Below are positions 33,999-41,299 of a stretch of 64,000 nt of DNA, one piece after another. The stretch is from Anaerofustis butyriciformans (GTDB taxonomy: Bacteria; Bacillota; Clostridia; Eubacteriales; Anaerofustaceae). How positions within the stretch are numbered: the stretch's first letter is position 1; every line of letters begins with the position of its first letter. The stretch spans positions 124,001 through 188,000 of the forward strand of contig NZ_JAYFFH010000004.1 of assembly GCF_036289385.1 (NCBI RefSeq). Reading direction: 5' to 3'. The translations under genes were made by a program, and so were the position numbers. The notes under the pieces are model-generated. The model ran no database searches. It had not been told where the DNA came from and saw only the letters and a list, made by a program, of their open reading frames with translations.

Positions 33999-34615
33999 TA
34001 TTTATATACCTCCTCTATTTTGTTTAATGCATCTTTAGTTAAAACTAAATTGTTGTATTTTAACATTTCGTATGCGTTTAATGTTCCAACTGTTGAACAT
34101 TTAGCATCTTTAATGTTTCTTACTGAATTAACAACATTTACGTCATTTTCATCAATAACAACTAAAGTTTTGTTAATGTTTAAGTTTTTGAACATATCAA
34201 CAACTACTTTAGTTTTTGGAGCTTCAAGCTTAAGTTCATCAATGATGAATAATTCTTTATCGCTTGCTTTAGCTGAGAATACAGATTTCATAGCCAATCT
34301 TCTCATTTTTTTGTTAATGCTTTGAGAATAATCTCTTGGTTTTGGAGCAAATGCTACCCCACCACCAGTCCAAACTGGGTTTCTTGAAGAACCAACTCTA
34401 GCTCTACCTGTACCTTTTTGTCTCCATGGTTTTCTTCCGCCTCCACGCACTTCTGCTCTTGTTTTAGCACTTTGAGTACCTTGTCTTTGATTAGCAAGGT
34501 AAGCTTTAACATATTGATGAACAACTGGCATGTTAGGCTCTATTTCAAAAATTTCAGCGTTTAAGTCAACGCTTCCAACTACTTCGCCTTTTATGTTTAA
34601 TACATCTGCTTTCAT
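33998..34615 (-). CDS. rplD: 50S ribosomal protein uL4
   Basis: uL4 extends a loop into the exit tunnel; in E. coli it also represses the S10 operon. The 205-residue protein has the tunnel-loop sequence RAEVRGGGRKPWRQKGTGRA, then VWTGGGVAFAPKPRDYSQSI, and a VVIDENDVNVVNSVRNIKDA tail. GGAGG lies upstream of the ATG. Confidence 0.98.
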   Translation of the reverse strand: MKADVLNIKGEVVGSVDLNAEIFEIEPNMPVVHQYVKAYLANQRQGTQSAKTRAEVRGGGRKPWRQKGTGRARVGSSRNPVWTGGGVAFAPKPRDYSQSINKKMRRLAMKSVFSAKASDKELFIIDELKLEAPKTKVVVDMFKNLNINKTLVVIDENDVNVVNSVRNIKDAKCSTVGTLNAYEMLKYNNLVLTKDALNKIEEVYK

Positions 34616-34640
34616 TTCTATCCTCCTTACCTAGTACTCT

Positions 34641-35276
34641 CTATTTAGAAGCCTTGATACTATCAGTAATTGTTACGATAGAACCATTAGACCCTGGAAC
34701 AGCACCTTTAACAAGGAGCATGTTATTTTCACTATCAGCTTTAACAACAGTTAAGTTTTGAACTGTTACTTTTTCGCTACCCATATGTCCGGCCATTTTC
34801 TTACCCTTCATAACTCTACCAGGGAAAGAAGCTCCACCCATAGCACCAACTACTCTATGAGATTTACTACCGTGTCCCATAGGACCTCTTGATTGACCGT
34901 GTCTTTTGATAGCACCTTGGTATCCTTTACCTTTGCTGATACCTGTAATATCAATTTTATCTCCGGCTTCAAATACATCAGCTTTGATTTCATTTCCAAC
35001 TTCATAACCTGAACAATCTTCAAATCTGAATTCTTGGATTTTTCTTACAGGTTTAACACCTGCTTTTTCAAAGTGACCTTTCAAAGGTTTGTTTACATTT
35101 TTTTCGTTAATTTCACCGTAACCAAGTTGTACAGCTTCATAACCGTCCTTTTCAATTGTTTTAACTTGTAATACACAGCAAGGACCAGCTTGTAATACAG
35201 TTACTGGAATAACTCTTCCGTCTTCTGCAAAAACTTGAGTCATTCCGACTTTTTTAGCCATAATAGCTTTTTTCAT
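34641..35276 (-). CDS. rplC: 50S ribosomal protein uL3
   Basis: uL3 is one of the assembly-initiator proteins, with a loop near the peptidyl-transferase centre. The 211-residue protein has MAKKVGMTQVFAEDGRVIPV, the glycine-rich loop GKGYQGAIKRHGQSRGPMGH, and GRVMKGKKMAGHMGSEKVTV. It follows rpsJ after 43 bases. Confidence 0.98.
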   Translation of the reverse strand: MKKAIMAKKVGMTQVFAEDGRVIPVTVLQAGPCCVLQVKTIEKDGYEAVQLGYGEINEKNVNKPLKGHFEKAGVKPVRKIQEFRFEDCSGYEVGNEIKADVFEAGDKIDITGISKGKGYQGAIKRHGQSRGPMGHGSKSHRVVGAMGGASFPGRVMKGKKMAGHMGSEKVTVQNLTVVKADSENNMLLVKGAVPGSNGSIVTITDSIKASK

Positions 35277-35319
35277 GTTTTTACCTCCATTAGCGGACTA
35301 CTTTTTGGTAGTCATAATT

Positions 35320-35628
35320 TTATAACTTGATTTCAATATCAACACCAGCTGGTAAGTCTAATTTCATTAAAGCTTCAACAGTTTTTGGTGTTGGGTTAAG
35401 GATGTCTACAACTCTCTTATGAGTTCTCATTTCAAATTGTTCTCTAGAATCCTTATCTTTATGAACCGCTCTGATGATTGTAACTACTTCCTTTTGTGTT
35501 GGAAGTGGAATAGGACCAGATACTTCCGCTCCTGTTCTTTTTGCTGTGTCAACAATTTTAGCTGCTGACTTGTCAATCACTGCGTGATCATAGGCTTTTA
35601 GCTTAATTCTGATTTTTTGATTTGCCAT
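35320..35628 (-). CDS. rpsJ: 30S ribosomal protein uS10 (NusE)
   Basis: uS10 is a head protein of the small subunit and, as NusE, part of transcription antitermination complexes. The 102-residue protein has KIRIKLKAYDHAVIDKSAAK, SGPIPLPTQKEVVTIIRAVH and the LMKLDLPAGVDIEI tail. It is the first gene of the S10-spc-alpha block; fusA/tuf, which often precede it, are not in the window. AGGAGG lies just upstream. Confidence 0.98.
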   Translation of the reverse strand: MANQKIRIKLKAYDHAVIDKSAAKIVDTAKRTGAEVSGPIPLPTQKEVVTIIRAVHKDKDSREQFEMRTHKRVVDILNPTPKTVEALMKLDLPAGVDIEIKL

Positions 35629-35816
35629 ACTTTCTTCCTCCTAATTATGATTCGACAGTACGACCATGCTTAATACACTGTTCCGTGTGTTTCACTTGTG
35701 AGTTAGACGCACAAAAACACCAAGCATGCCGCCCCATTCTAGATGGTGACATACTCCACGGAAAAACCCGTTCACACGGCAACCTCCCGCTTCAACGCAT
35801 TTTCTTCTGTCATAGC
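35629..35816 (-). promoter_or_regulatory. Structured 5' leader of the S10 operon
   Basis: The roughly 190-base leader between the predicted transcription start and rpsJ is markedly richer in G/C than other spacers. Near its 3' end CATGCTT (minus strand of 35722-35728) pairs with AAGCATG (35665-35671). Inside lie a GTGTTT/AAACAC stem and a TTGTG/CACAA stem closing a 9-base loop. A 5' part holds GAAGCGGGAGGTTGCCGTG, and ACGG/CCGT can close a small hairpin further on. Such leaders control S10 operons by binding a ribosomal protein in several bacteria; the ligand here is unknown. Confidence 0.6.
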
Positions 35817-35822
35817 TTACTA

Positions 35823-35851
35823 ATAATACACTATAAAACCCTATAATGCAA
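35823..35851 (-). promoter_or_regulatory. Sigma-A type promoter of the S10-spc-alpha operon
   Basis: TTGCAT (35846-35851) and TATTAT (35823-35828) on the minus strand are separated by 17 bases. The upstream region (35852-35990) is almost pure A/T with long T and A runs, consistent with an UP element. Confidence 0.78.
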
Positions 35852-36036
35852 GGCTTTTTTTACATTTTTTTTTATTTTTTTTATAAAAATTTTACGTAAA
35901 AAAATTGTAACATTTATCAATAATTTTTACCATATTTTTTTTTAATAAACAAAAATTTTTTTAAAAATTTATTTTTTTTATTTTTTTATGTATAATAAAA
36001 TATGAAATAAAATAAAAATATTATGGAGAAATTAAA
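35852..36036. other. A/T-only divergent spacer between rpsJ promoter and the Spx/ArsC-like gene
   Basis: This 185-base stretch is nearly all A and T with long homopolymer runs. Apart from a TATAAT at 35991-35996, which may serve the plus-strand gene, and a GGAG at 36023, I see no gene or structured element in it. Confidence 0.5.
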
Positions 36037-36393
36037 ATGAAATATTTATTTTTAGAATACCCAAAATGTTCTACATGTAAAAAAGCAAAAAAATGGCTTA
36101 TTGAAAATGATATTGATTTTACATCAAGACATATAATCGAAAATAACCCTACAAAAGAAGAACTTACAGAGTGGATTAAAGAAAGCAATCTTCCAATAAA
36201 AAGATTTTTTAATACAAGCGGTATGAAATACAGAGAACTTAATCTAAAAGATAAATTAAAGGAAATGAACGAAGATGAAATGATTTCTCTCTTGTCCACT
36301 GACGGCATGATTGTAAAAAGACCTATAATAATAGGTAAAGATAAAATACTTACAGGATTTAAAGAAAAAGAATGGGAAGAATATATAAAATAA
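36037..36393 (+). CDS. Spx/ArsC-family thioredoxin-fold protein
   Basis: The 118-residue protein has the ArsC/Spx fold with an N-terminal C11-x2-C14 pair (YPKCSTCKKA). Further family features are the NPTKEELTEWI segment, FNTSGMKYRELN near residue 60, and the RPIIIGKDKILTGF motif near 105. Members are arsenate reductases, the RNA-polymerase-binding regulator Spx, or YffB-like proteins of unknown role. It lacks the Arg-rich features I would need to call Spx. It stands alone and divergent from the S10 operon. GGAG precedes the ATG. Confidence 0.82.
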   Translation: MKYLFLEYPKCSTCKKAKKWLIENDIDFTSRHIIENNPTKEELTEWIKESNLPIKRFFNTSGMKYRELNLKDKLKEMNEDEMISLLSTDGMIVKRPIIIGKDKILTGFKEKEWEEYIK

Positions 36394-36416
36394 AAAAGGA
36401 GCATGCTCCTTTTTTA
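36392..36416. terminator. Bidirectional terminator
   Basis: AAAAAAGGAG and CTCCTTTTTT are perfect arms around the loop CATG, shared by the convergent Spx/ArsC-like gene and the small minus-strand gene, whose stop codon starts at 36414. Confidence 0.88.
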
Positions 36417-36677
36417 TTTATAAACTTCTGCCATCATCTTTACTCCCAATTTATACCCTTTTATATATGCCTCCCTAAGCTCTAAAGGATATAAACTTAT
36501 CCATCTTTCTAAAATCTTATAAAATTCATTTTGCATATTTTCATCAAGCTTTTTTATAAAATTCTCTTCCGTTTTTGTCATCTCTCTAAGTTCTAAAGCA
36601 TATTCATCCAAAGCAATTTTCATCTCTGCATAAGGATTTATATTGCCCTCATATAAATCTTTTAATATACCACTCAT
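36414..36677 (-). CDS. Small uncharacterised helical protein (DUF6809-like)
   Basis: I do not recognise this 87-residue protein with confidence; its start (SGILKDLYEGNINPYAEM) and size recall a family of small Clostridia proteins annotated as DUF6809. It is predicted all-helical, acidic in the middle and basic at the end, without Cys clusters, signal peptide or membrane segment. The aromatic LERWISLYPLELREAYIKGY stretch suggests a folded helical core. GAGGG precedes the ATG. No functional context is given by its neighbours. Confidence 0.6.
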   Translation of the reverse strand: MSGILKDLYEGNINPYAEMKIALDEYALELREMTKTEENFIKKLDENMQNEFYKILERWISLYPLELREAYIKGYKLGVKMMAEVYK

Positions 36678-36874
36678 ACCAATCCCTCATTTTTATCAAT
36701 ATTATTTTTTTATCATAAAATAATATGAATAAAATTTTATTCTGATTTTATTATATACACGAAAAACATTTAGACAATAATATGAAGCAAACAGGTCACA
36801 TTTTAGTCACAATAGTTACATTTGTCTTAAAAAAGTAAAATTTAATATTTTGAATAACATTATAAGTTTATTTC

Positions 36875-36883
36875 TGCTATAAT
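36875..36883 (+). promoter_or_regulatory. Extended -10 promoter of the DUF5662-like gene
   Basis: TGCTATAAT is a full extended -10 match, 34 bases before the start codon. There is no good -35, which is usual for this class. Confidence 0.55.
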
Positions 36884-36916
36884 AAAAATGCAGATTTATA
36901 AAACAGGAGTGAAACA

Positions 36917-37495
36917 ATGAACAAACTTTGGGGACATTTTTATACCATAACAAGACACAAAATTATAGTTTTAAAAACCTGTTTTAAAGCAGGATTATAC
37001 AAACAAGGTCTACTTCATGACCTTTCGAAATACAGTTTTATAGAATTTGGGCGAGGCGTAAAATACTACCAAGGAGGTAAAAGAAGCCCAATAAACAAAG
37101 AAAAAGAAGTCAATGGATATGCACTAGGCTGGCTTCACCATAAAGGAAGAAATAGACATCATTTTGAATATTGGATAGATTATAAACCTAATCCTCACGA
37201 AGGAATAATGGGTGTAAAAATGCCTAAAAAATATGTTGCCGAAATGGTAATTGATAGAATAAGTGCTTCAAAAAATTATTTAAACGGAAATTATAAAGAA
37301 GACGAACCTTTAAAATACTGGCTAAAAGGAAAAGACTTCTATATTATTGACGAAGACAGCAAGAAACTTACAGAATATCTTCTTATTATGTTAAGAGATA
37401 AAGGTGAAAAAGAACTTCTACATTTTATAAAACATACATTAATGAAAGAAAAAAATAAAGATTATAAGTTTGACGGAGATAAATTAGTATTATAA
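36917..37495 (+). CDS. DUF5662-like protein with His-rich HD-type motifs
   Basis: The 192-residue protein resembles the DUF5662 family, found in many gut Clostridia and some phages, with no known function. It carries GLLHDLSKYS near residue 42 and LGWLHHKGRNRHHFEYW near 76, a spacing of His and Asp residues that recalls an HD-type metal phosphohydrolase. There is no signal peptide or membrane helix. AGGAG precedes the ATG and a terminator follows, so it is monocistronic. The enzymatic suggestion is inference only. Confidence 0.65.
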   Translation: MNKLWGHFYTITRHKIIVLKTCFKAGLYKQGLLHDLSKYSFIEFGRGVKYYQGGKRSPINKEKEVNGYALGWLHHKGRNRHHFEYWIDYKPNPHEGIMGVKMPKKYVAEMVIDRISASKNYLNGNYKEDEPLKYWLKGKDFYIIDEDSKKLTEYLLIMLRDKGEKELLHFIKHTLMKEKNKDYKFDGDKLVL

Positions 37496-37525
37496 AAAAA
37501 GAGAATATTAATATTCTCTTTTTTA
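37495..37525. terminator. Bidirectional terminator, DUF5662-like gene / polymerase IV gene
   Basis: Perfect 13-base arms with core GAGAATA/TATTCTC, loop TTAA and A/T runs at the convergent ends of both genes. Confidence 0.88.
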
Positions 37526-38743
37526 TTCCCATTTATCTTTTATTGATTTACTAACCTTTCCCTCAGGCATACCTCTTTTTATTATATCTTTACCATAACT
37601 CTCTCTAAGTTTATCCATAACTTTTTCAACTTTTCCCATTTTATCATTTTCAGCATTATTTTCAATTAATGACAGTTGAGATACTGTATTTTCACTTATT
37701 CCGGATATACTAACACCAAGCAGTCTTACACTGTTTCCGTTCCATAATTCATCAAATAATAACAAAGCCTGCTTATAAATTGTATCAGTGGAGCTGGTAT
37801 AAAATGACAAGGTCTTTCTATGTGAAAATACTTTAAAATTACTATATTTTATTGTAACAACAATAACATTTCCTTTTACTTTTTTCCCTCTAAGCCTTGA
37901 ACCTATACTATCGCATAAAGCAAGGATAATTTTTCTTAGTTTTAAAATATCAGAAGTATCTTCACTTAAGGTTGTACTATTTCCAACAGATTTTATTTTT
38001 CTTTCAACTTCTACTTTAGAATCATCTATGCCATGAGAATAATTATAAAGCATTATCCCCTGTGAATTTTTAAAGTGATTAACAAGATACTGCAGGGAAC
38101 AATTACTAAGTTCACCAATTGTATTTATTCCAAGCTTATTAAGTTTTTCTTTTGTTTTTTTACCGACCATAAAAAGATTATCTATACCAAGGGGATATAA
38201 TTTTTCTTCAAGCTCATCTGGGAAAAGAGTTATTACTTTATCGGGCTTTTCTAAATCCCCTGCCATCTTTGCAAGAAGTTTATTACAGGAAACTCCCACG
38301 TTCACACTAAATCCAAGCTCTTTTTTTATTCTTTCTTTTATTTTATATGCAACTTCAACAGGCTGACCAAATAGCTTTATGCTCTCGCTCATATCCAAGA
38401 ATCCTTCATCAATGGAAAACCTCTCTATTTTATCACTATACATTGAAAGAAGTTCAAACATTTTATTTGAATACATCCTATAAATTTTAAAGTTAGGTTT
38501 AGCTATTACAAGATTAGGACAAAGCCTCTTCGCTTCAAATAAACTTATTCCTGTTTTTATACCATATTTTTTCGCCTCTTCTGATTTTGCAAGAACAACA
38601 CCTTTTCTTGCTTCTTCATCGCCACCTATCACAGAAGCAACTTTCCTTAAATCCAAAAAGTCCGGATTGATTTTTTTATTATACGCACAGTGCCATGATA
38701 AAAACGCAGAATTAACATCAATGTGAAATATAATTTTCTCCAT
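37523..38743 (-). CDS. dinB: Y-family DNA polymerase (DinB / Pol IV-like)
   Basis: This is a translesion polymerase of the Y family. The 406-residue protein has the catalytic Asp in FHIDVNSAF near residue 8, the second catalytic pair in RFSIDEGFLDMS near 105 (DEG instead of the more common DEA), the NVGVSCNKLLAKMA motif and a C-terminal little-finger domain from about 235. The LexA-type operator overlapping its promoter, identical to that of recA, fits a damage-inducible role. It is divergent from feoAB. Confidence 0.92.
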   Translation of the reverse strand: MEKIIFHIDVNSAFLSWHCAYNKKINPDFLDLRKVASVIGGDEEARKGVVLAKSEEAKKYGIKTGISLFEAKRLCPNLVIAKPNFKIYRMYSNKMFELLSMYSDKIERFSIDEGFLDMSESIKLFGQPVEVAYKIKERIKKELGFSVNVGVSCNKLLAKMAGDLEKPDKVITLFPDELEEKLYPLGIDNLFMVGKKTKEKLNKLGINTIGELSNCSLQYLVNHFKNSQGIMLYNYSHGIDDSKVEVERKIKSVGNSTTLSEDTSDILKLRKIILALCDSIGSRLRGKKVKGNVIVVTIKYSNFKVFSHRKTLSFYTSSTDTIYKQALLLFDELWNGNSVRLLGVSISGISENTVSQLSLIENNAENDKMGKVEKVMDKLRESYGKDIIKRGMPEGKVSKSIKDKWE

Positions 38744-38771
38744 TTTTCTTACTCACCTTTCTTATAATAAA

Positions 38772-38800
38772 AATATACCACACAAACGGGAATAAAACAA
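38772..38800 (-). promoter_or_regulatory. Sigma-A type promoter of the Y-family polymerase gene
   Basis: On the minus strand TTGTTT (38795-38800) and TATATT (38772-38777) are separated by 17 bases. The -35 shares two bases with the SOS box. Confidence 0.7.
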
Positions 38801-38810
38801 ACATTTGTTC
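38799..38810 (-). promoter_or_regulatory. SOS (LexA) box of the Y-family polymerase gene
   Basis: GAACAAATGTTT on the minus strand fits the pattern GAAC-RNRY-GTTY and is identical to the recA box at 7072-7083, including the following G. It overlaps the -35 element, the expected place for a repressor. Confidence 0.75.
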
Positions 38811-38825
38811 ATAGATGAAAATATT

Positions 38826-38848
38826 TTGTTAGTTTTCACTAATAACAA
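38826..38848. promoter_or_regulatory. 23-bp imperfect palindrome upstream of feoAB
   Basis: TTGTTA and TAACAA form the outer arms; 8 of 11 symmetric pairs match across the 23 bases, with TTAG...CTAA visible inside. It lies 12 bases before the feoA -35. It could bind an iron regulator (the TTAG-N6-CTAA core slightly recalls DtxR-type sites), but this is a weak inference. Confidence 0.35.
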
Positions 38849-38860
38849 TGCTCTTTCCCA

Positions 38861-38890
38861 TTGACTTAAATATTATATTGAATGTATAAT
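38861..38890 (+). promoter_or_regulatory. Sigma-A type promoter of feoAB
   Basis: TTGACT (38861-38866) and TATAAT (38885-38890) are 18 bases apart, 40 bases before the feoA start. Confidence 0.75.
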
Positions 38891-38930
38891 CAAAAACGGA
38901 ACAAACGACATAAAAAAGAAGGGATAAAAA

Positions 38931-39155
38931 ATGACTTTAGACAAACTTGAAATTGGTCAAAAAGCAGTAATAAAAAGTACAGGCGGAGAACCTGCCATAA
39001 GAAGAAGACTTTTAGATATAGGACTAATACCTAAAACAGTGGTATTTATCAGAAAAGTAGCCCCTCTTGGAGATCCGATAGAAATAAATCTAAGAGGTTT
39101 TGAACTTACTTTAAGAAAAGAAGACGCAAAAAAAATTGAAGTAGAGGTGCTTTAA
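38931..39155 (+). CDS. feoA: Ferrous iron transport protein A
   Basis: FeoA is a small cytosolic SH3-like protein needed for FeoB function. The 74-residue protein shows the family core GGEPAIRRRLLDIGLIPKT and PLGDPIEINLRGFELTLRKE. It is followed by feoB after a single base, so both are one operon under the promoter at 38861-38890. The weak site AAGGGA precedes the ATG. Confidence 0.94.
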   Translation: MTLDKLEIGQKAVIKSTGGEPAIRRRLLDIGLIPKTVVFIRKVAPLGDPIEINLRGFELTLRKEDAKKIEVEVL

Positions 39156-39156
39156 T

Positions 39157-41166
39157 ATGAAAAGTACCTTTGCACTTGTAGGTAATCAAAACTGTGGGAA
39201 AACGACATTATTTAATGCCCTTACGGGAAGCAATGCTCATGTTGGGAATTTCCCAGGTGTTACAGTAGACAAAAAAGAAGGTCCAATAAAAGGACATGAA
39301 AACATAAACCTTGTAGACCTGCCGGGTATATATTCACTTTCACCTTATACAAGTGAAGAAATAGTTACAAGAGACTTTCTAATGGAAGAAAAACCTGATT
39401 TAATAATAAACATCATAGATGCTTCCAATATAGAAAGAAATTTATATCTTACACTTCAACTACTTGAATTAAATATTCCAATGGTTATTGCACTTAGCAT
39501 GATGGATGAAGTGATAGCCTGCGGAAATAGTATAGATATAGATACAATCTCAAAAAGATTAAATGTAGAATGTATTCCTATCCAAGCCGCAAAGAATCAA
39601 GGAACAGAGGAACTTATTGCCGTTGCAACGGACTTACTTGAAGAAAATGCGTATAGAGGCAAAATTGATTTTTGTAGCGGATATATTCATAAAGCAATAC
39701 ATTCAATATCTCATATAATAGAAGCAAATGCAGAAGAAAAAAATCTTCCTGTAAGATTTTGTGTTTCAAAAATAGTTGAAGGTGATTCCTTAATGGAAGA
39801 TAAGCTTGAACTTAGCGATGCGGACAAAGATATAATAATGCACATTGTAGACGAAATGGAAAAAGATGTAGGTCTTGACAGAGCCGCTGCAATTGCAGAA
39901 ATGAGATATGATTTTATAGAAAACCTATGTAGTGACACTGTACATAAAGTCTCTCATACAAAAGAACATATTAAAAGCGTAAAAATAGATAATTTCCTTA
40001 CAAACAAATACTTTGCAATACCTATTTTTATACTTATTATGGGAGCAATATTTTATCTAACCTTTGGAGTTATCGGCGCATTTTTAAGCGATGCATTTGA
40101 ACTTTTACTTGAACACATAAAAGTTCTTTTAAGAGGAGGACTTACAACACTTCGAATAAACCCGACACTTCGTTCATTAATAATAGACGGAGCATATAAC
40201 GGAATATCATCTGTATTATCGTTCTTACCTATCATTGTAACGTTATTCTTTTTCTTATCATTACTAGAAGACAGCGGATATATGGCAAGAATAGCATTTA
40301 TCATGGACAAACCTTTAAGAAAAATAGGTTTAAGCGGTAAAAGTTTTGTTCCTATGCTAATAGGTTTTGGATGTTCTGTTCCGGGAATTATGGCAACAAG
40401 AACTCTTACAAGTTCAAGAGACAGAAAAATGACGGTGCTTTTAACACCTTTTATGTCATGCAGTGCAAAACTTCCTATATATACTGTATTTGCAGCAGCA
40501 TTTTTTGGAGATAATCTTCCTCTTGTAATGATTTGTTTTTATCTGCTTGGAATATTAACAGCTGTATTTTCAGGATTTCTATTAAAAAATACAATTTACA
40601 AAGGAGAATCAATGCCTTTTGTAATGGAACTTCCTCCATACAGACTTCCATCAATCAAATCTCTTACAAGACTTAGTTATGAAAAAGCAAAAGATTTTGT
40701 AACAAGAGCATTTACTATAATATTTGTTGCCAGTGTACTTATATGGTTACTTGAAAACTTTGATTTTAGATTTAATATGGTGGACAACCCATCTTCAAGC
40801 ATACTTGCTTCAATAGGAAACTATCTTGCAATAATTTTTAAACCTTTAGGTTTTGGAGATTGGAAATTCGTAACTTCACTTATTGCAGGATTTAGTGCAA
40901 AAGAGGTCGTTGTAAGTACACTTGCCGTACTTACGGGAAGTACACTAAATACATTACCTCAAGTTTTAAGCACAATGCTCTCTCTTCCGGCTGCGATATC
41001 ATTTTTAACATTTACGCTTCTTTATATGCCTTGCGCAGCAGCGTTTGCAGCAGCAAAAAGAGAAATAGGCTCATTTAAAGGTGCTGTTTTAACTGCTATG
41101 TACCAAACAGGAATAGCTTATGTAATTGCTTTAATAGTTTATAATATAGCAAAACTTATTTTATAA
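39157..41166 (+). CDS. feoB: Ferrous iron transporter FeoB
   Basis: FeoB imports Fe(II) across the cytoplasmic membrane under anaerobic conditions. The 669-residue protein has an N-terminal G domain with G1 GNQNCGKT at 9-16, G2 PGVTVDKK, G3 DLPG near 54-57 and a G4 position that reads SMMD at 114-117 in place of NxxD. A helical GDI-like domain follows, then a C-terminal membrane domain of about eight helices with the Gate repeats (GFGCSVPGIMATRTL and SAKEVVVSTLAVL). The G4 Asn-to-Ser change may lower guanine specificity or affinity. A terminator follows at once. Confidence 0.95.
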   Translation: MKSTFALVGNQNCGKTTLFNALTGSNAHVGNFPGVTVDKKEGPIKGHENINLVDLPGIYSLSPYTSEEIVTRDFLMEEKPDLIINIIDASNIERNLYLTLQLLELNIPMVIALSMMDEVIACGNSIDIDTISKRLNVECIPIQAAKNQGTEELIAVATDLLEENAYRGKIDFCSGYIHKAIHSISHIIEANAEEKNLPVRFCVSKIVEGDSLMEDKLELSDADKDIIMHIVDEMEKDVGLDRAAAIAEMRYDFIENLCSDTVHKVSHTKEHIKSVKIDNFLTNKYFAIPIFILIMGAIFYLTFGVIGAFLSDAFELLLEHIKVLLRGGLTTLRINPTLRSLIIDGAYNGISSVLSFLPIIVTLFFFLSLLEDSGYMARIAFIMDKPLRKIGLSGKSFVPMLIGFGCSVPGIMATRTLTSSRDRKMTVLLTPFMSCSAKLPIYTVFAAAFFGDNLPLVMICFYLLGILTAVFSGFLLKNTIYKGESMPFVMELPPYRLPSIKSLTRLSYEKAKDFVTRAFTIIFVASVLIWLLENFDFRFNMVDNPSSSILASIGNYLAIIFKPLGFGDWKFVTSLIAGFSAKEVVVSTLAVLTGSTLNTLPQVLSTMLSLPAAISFLTFTLLYMPCAAAFAAAKREIGSFKGAVLTAMYQTGIAYVIALIVYNIAKLIL

Positions 41167-41193
41167 AAAACAAGCAATATGCTTGTTTTTTAT
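41165..41193 (+). terminator. Terminator of feoAB
   Basis: AAAAAACAAGC and GCTTGTTTTTT form an 11-bp stem around a 5-base loop, starting in the feoB stop codon. Confidence 0.87.
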
Positions 41194-41229
41194 TTATAAA
41201 GAAACTAAAGAACAAGTATATTATGTTTA

Positions 41230-41258
41230 TTGTTTAAAAAAAAATATTATGATATAAT
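41230..41258 (+). promoter_or_regulatory. Promoter of the hydrolase/membrane fusion gene
   Basis: TTGTTT (41230-41235), a 17-base spacer and TATAAT (41253-41258) preceded by TGA, which makes it an extended -10 as well. The leader is about 35 bases. Confidence 0.72.
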
Positions 41259-41299
41259 TTATTATCAGTAAATTTTTAATCCCCACACAGAGGTTTAAC

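Noticed and set aside
33792..34325. A 177-codon open frame on the plus strand opposite rplD and rplW
   Set aside because: It is antisense to two highly conserved ribosomal genes, has no ribosome binding site and its translation is low-complexity; it is a shadow of A/T-rich coding sequence.
35645..35752. A 35-codon minus-strand frame inside the S10 leader, starting after GGAGT
   Set aside because: Its start lies in a plausible Shine-Dalgarno context, but the stretch is accounted for by RNA pairing and the peptide has no recognisable features. A regulatory leader peptide is not excluded but is unsupported.
36917..37495. Phage origin of the DUF5662-like gene
   Set aside because: Related proteins occur in phages, but flanking genes are chromosomal, base composition matches the neighbours and no other phage gene is present.
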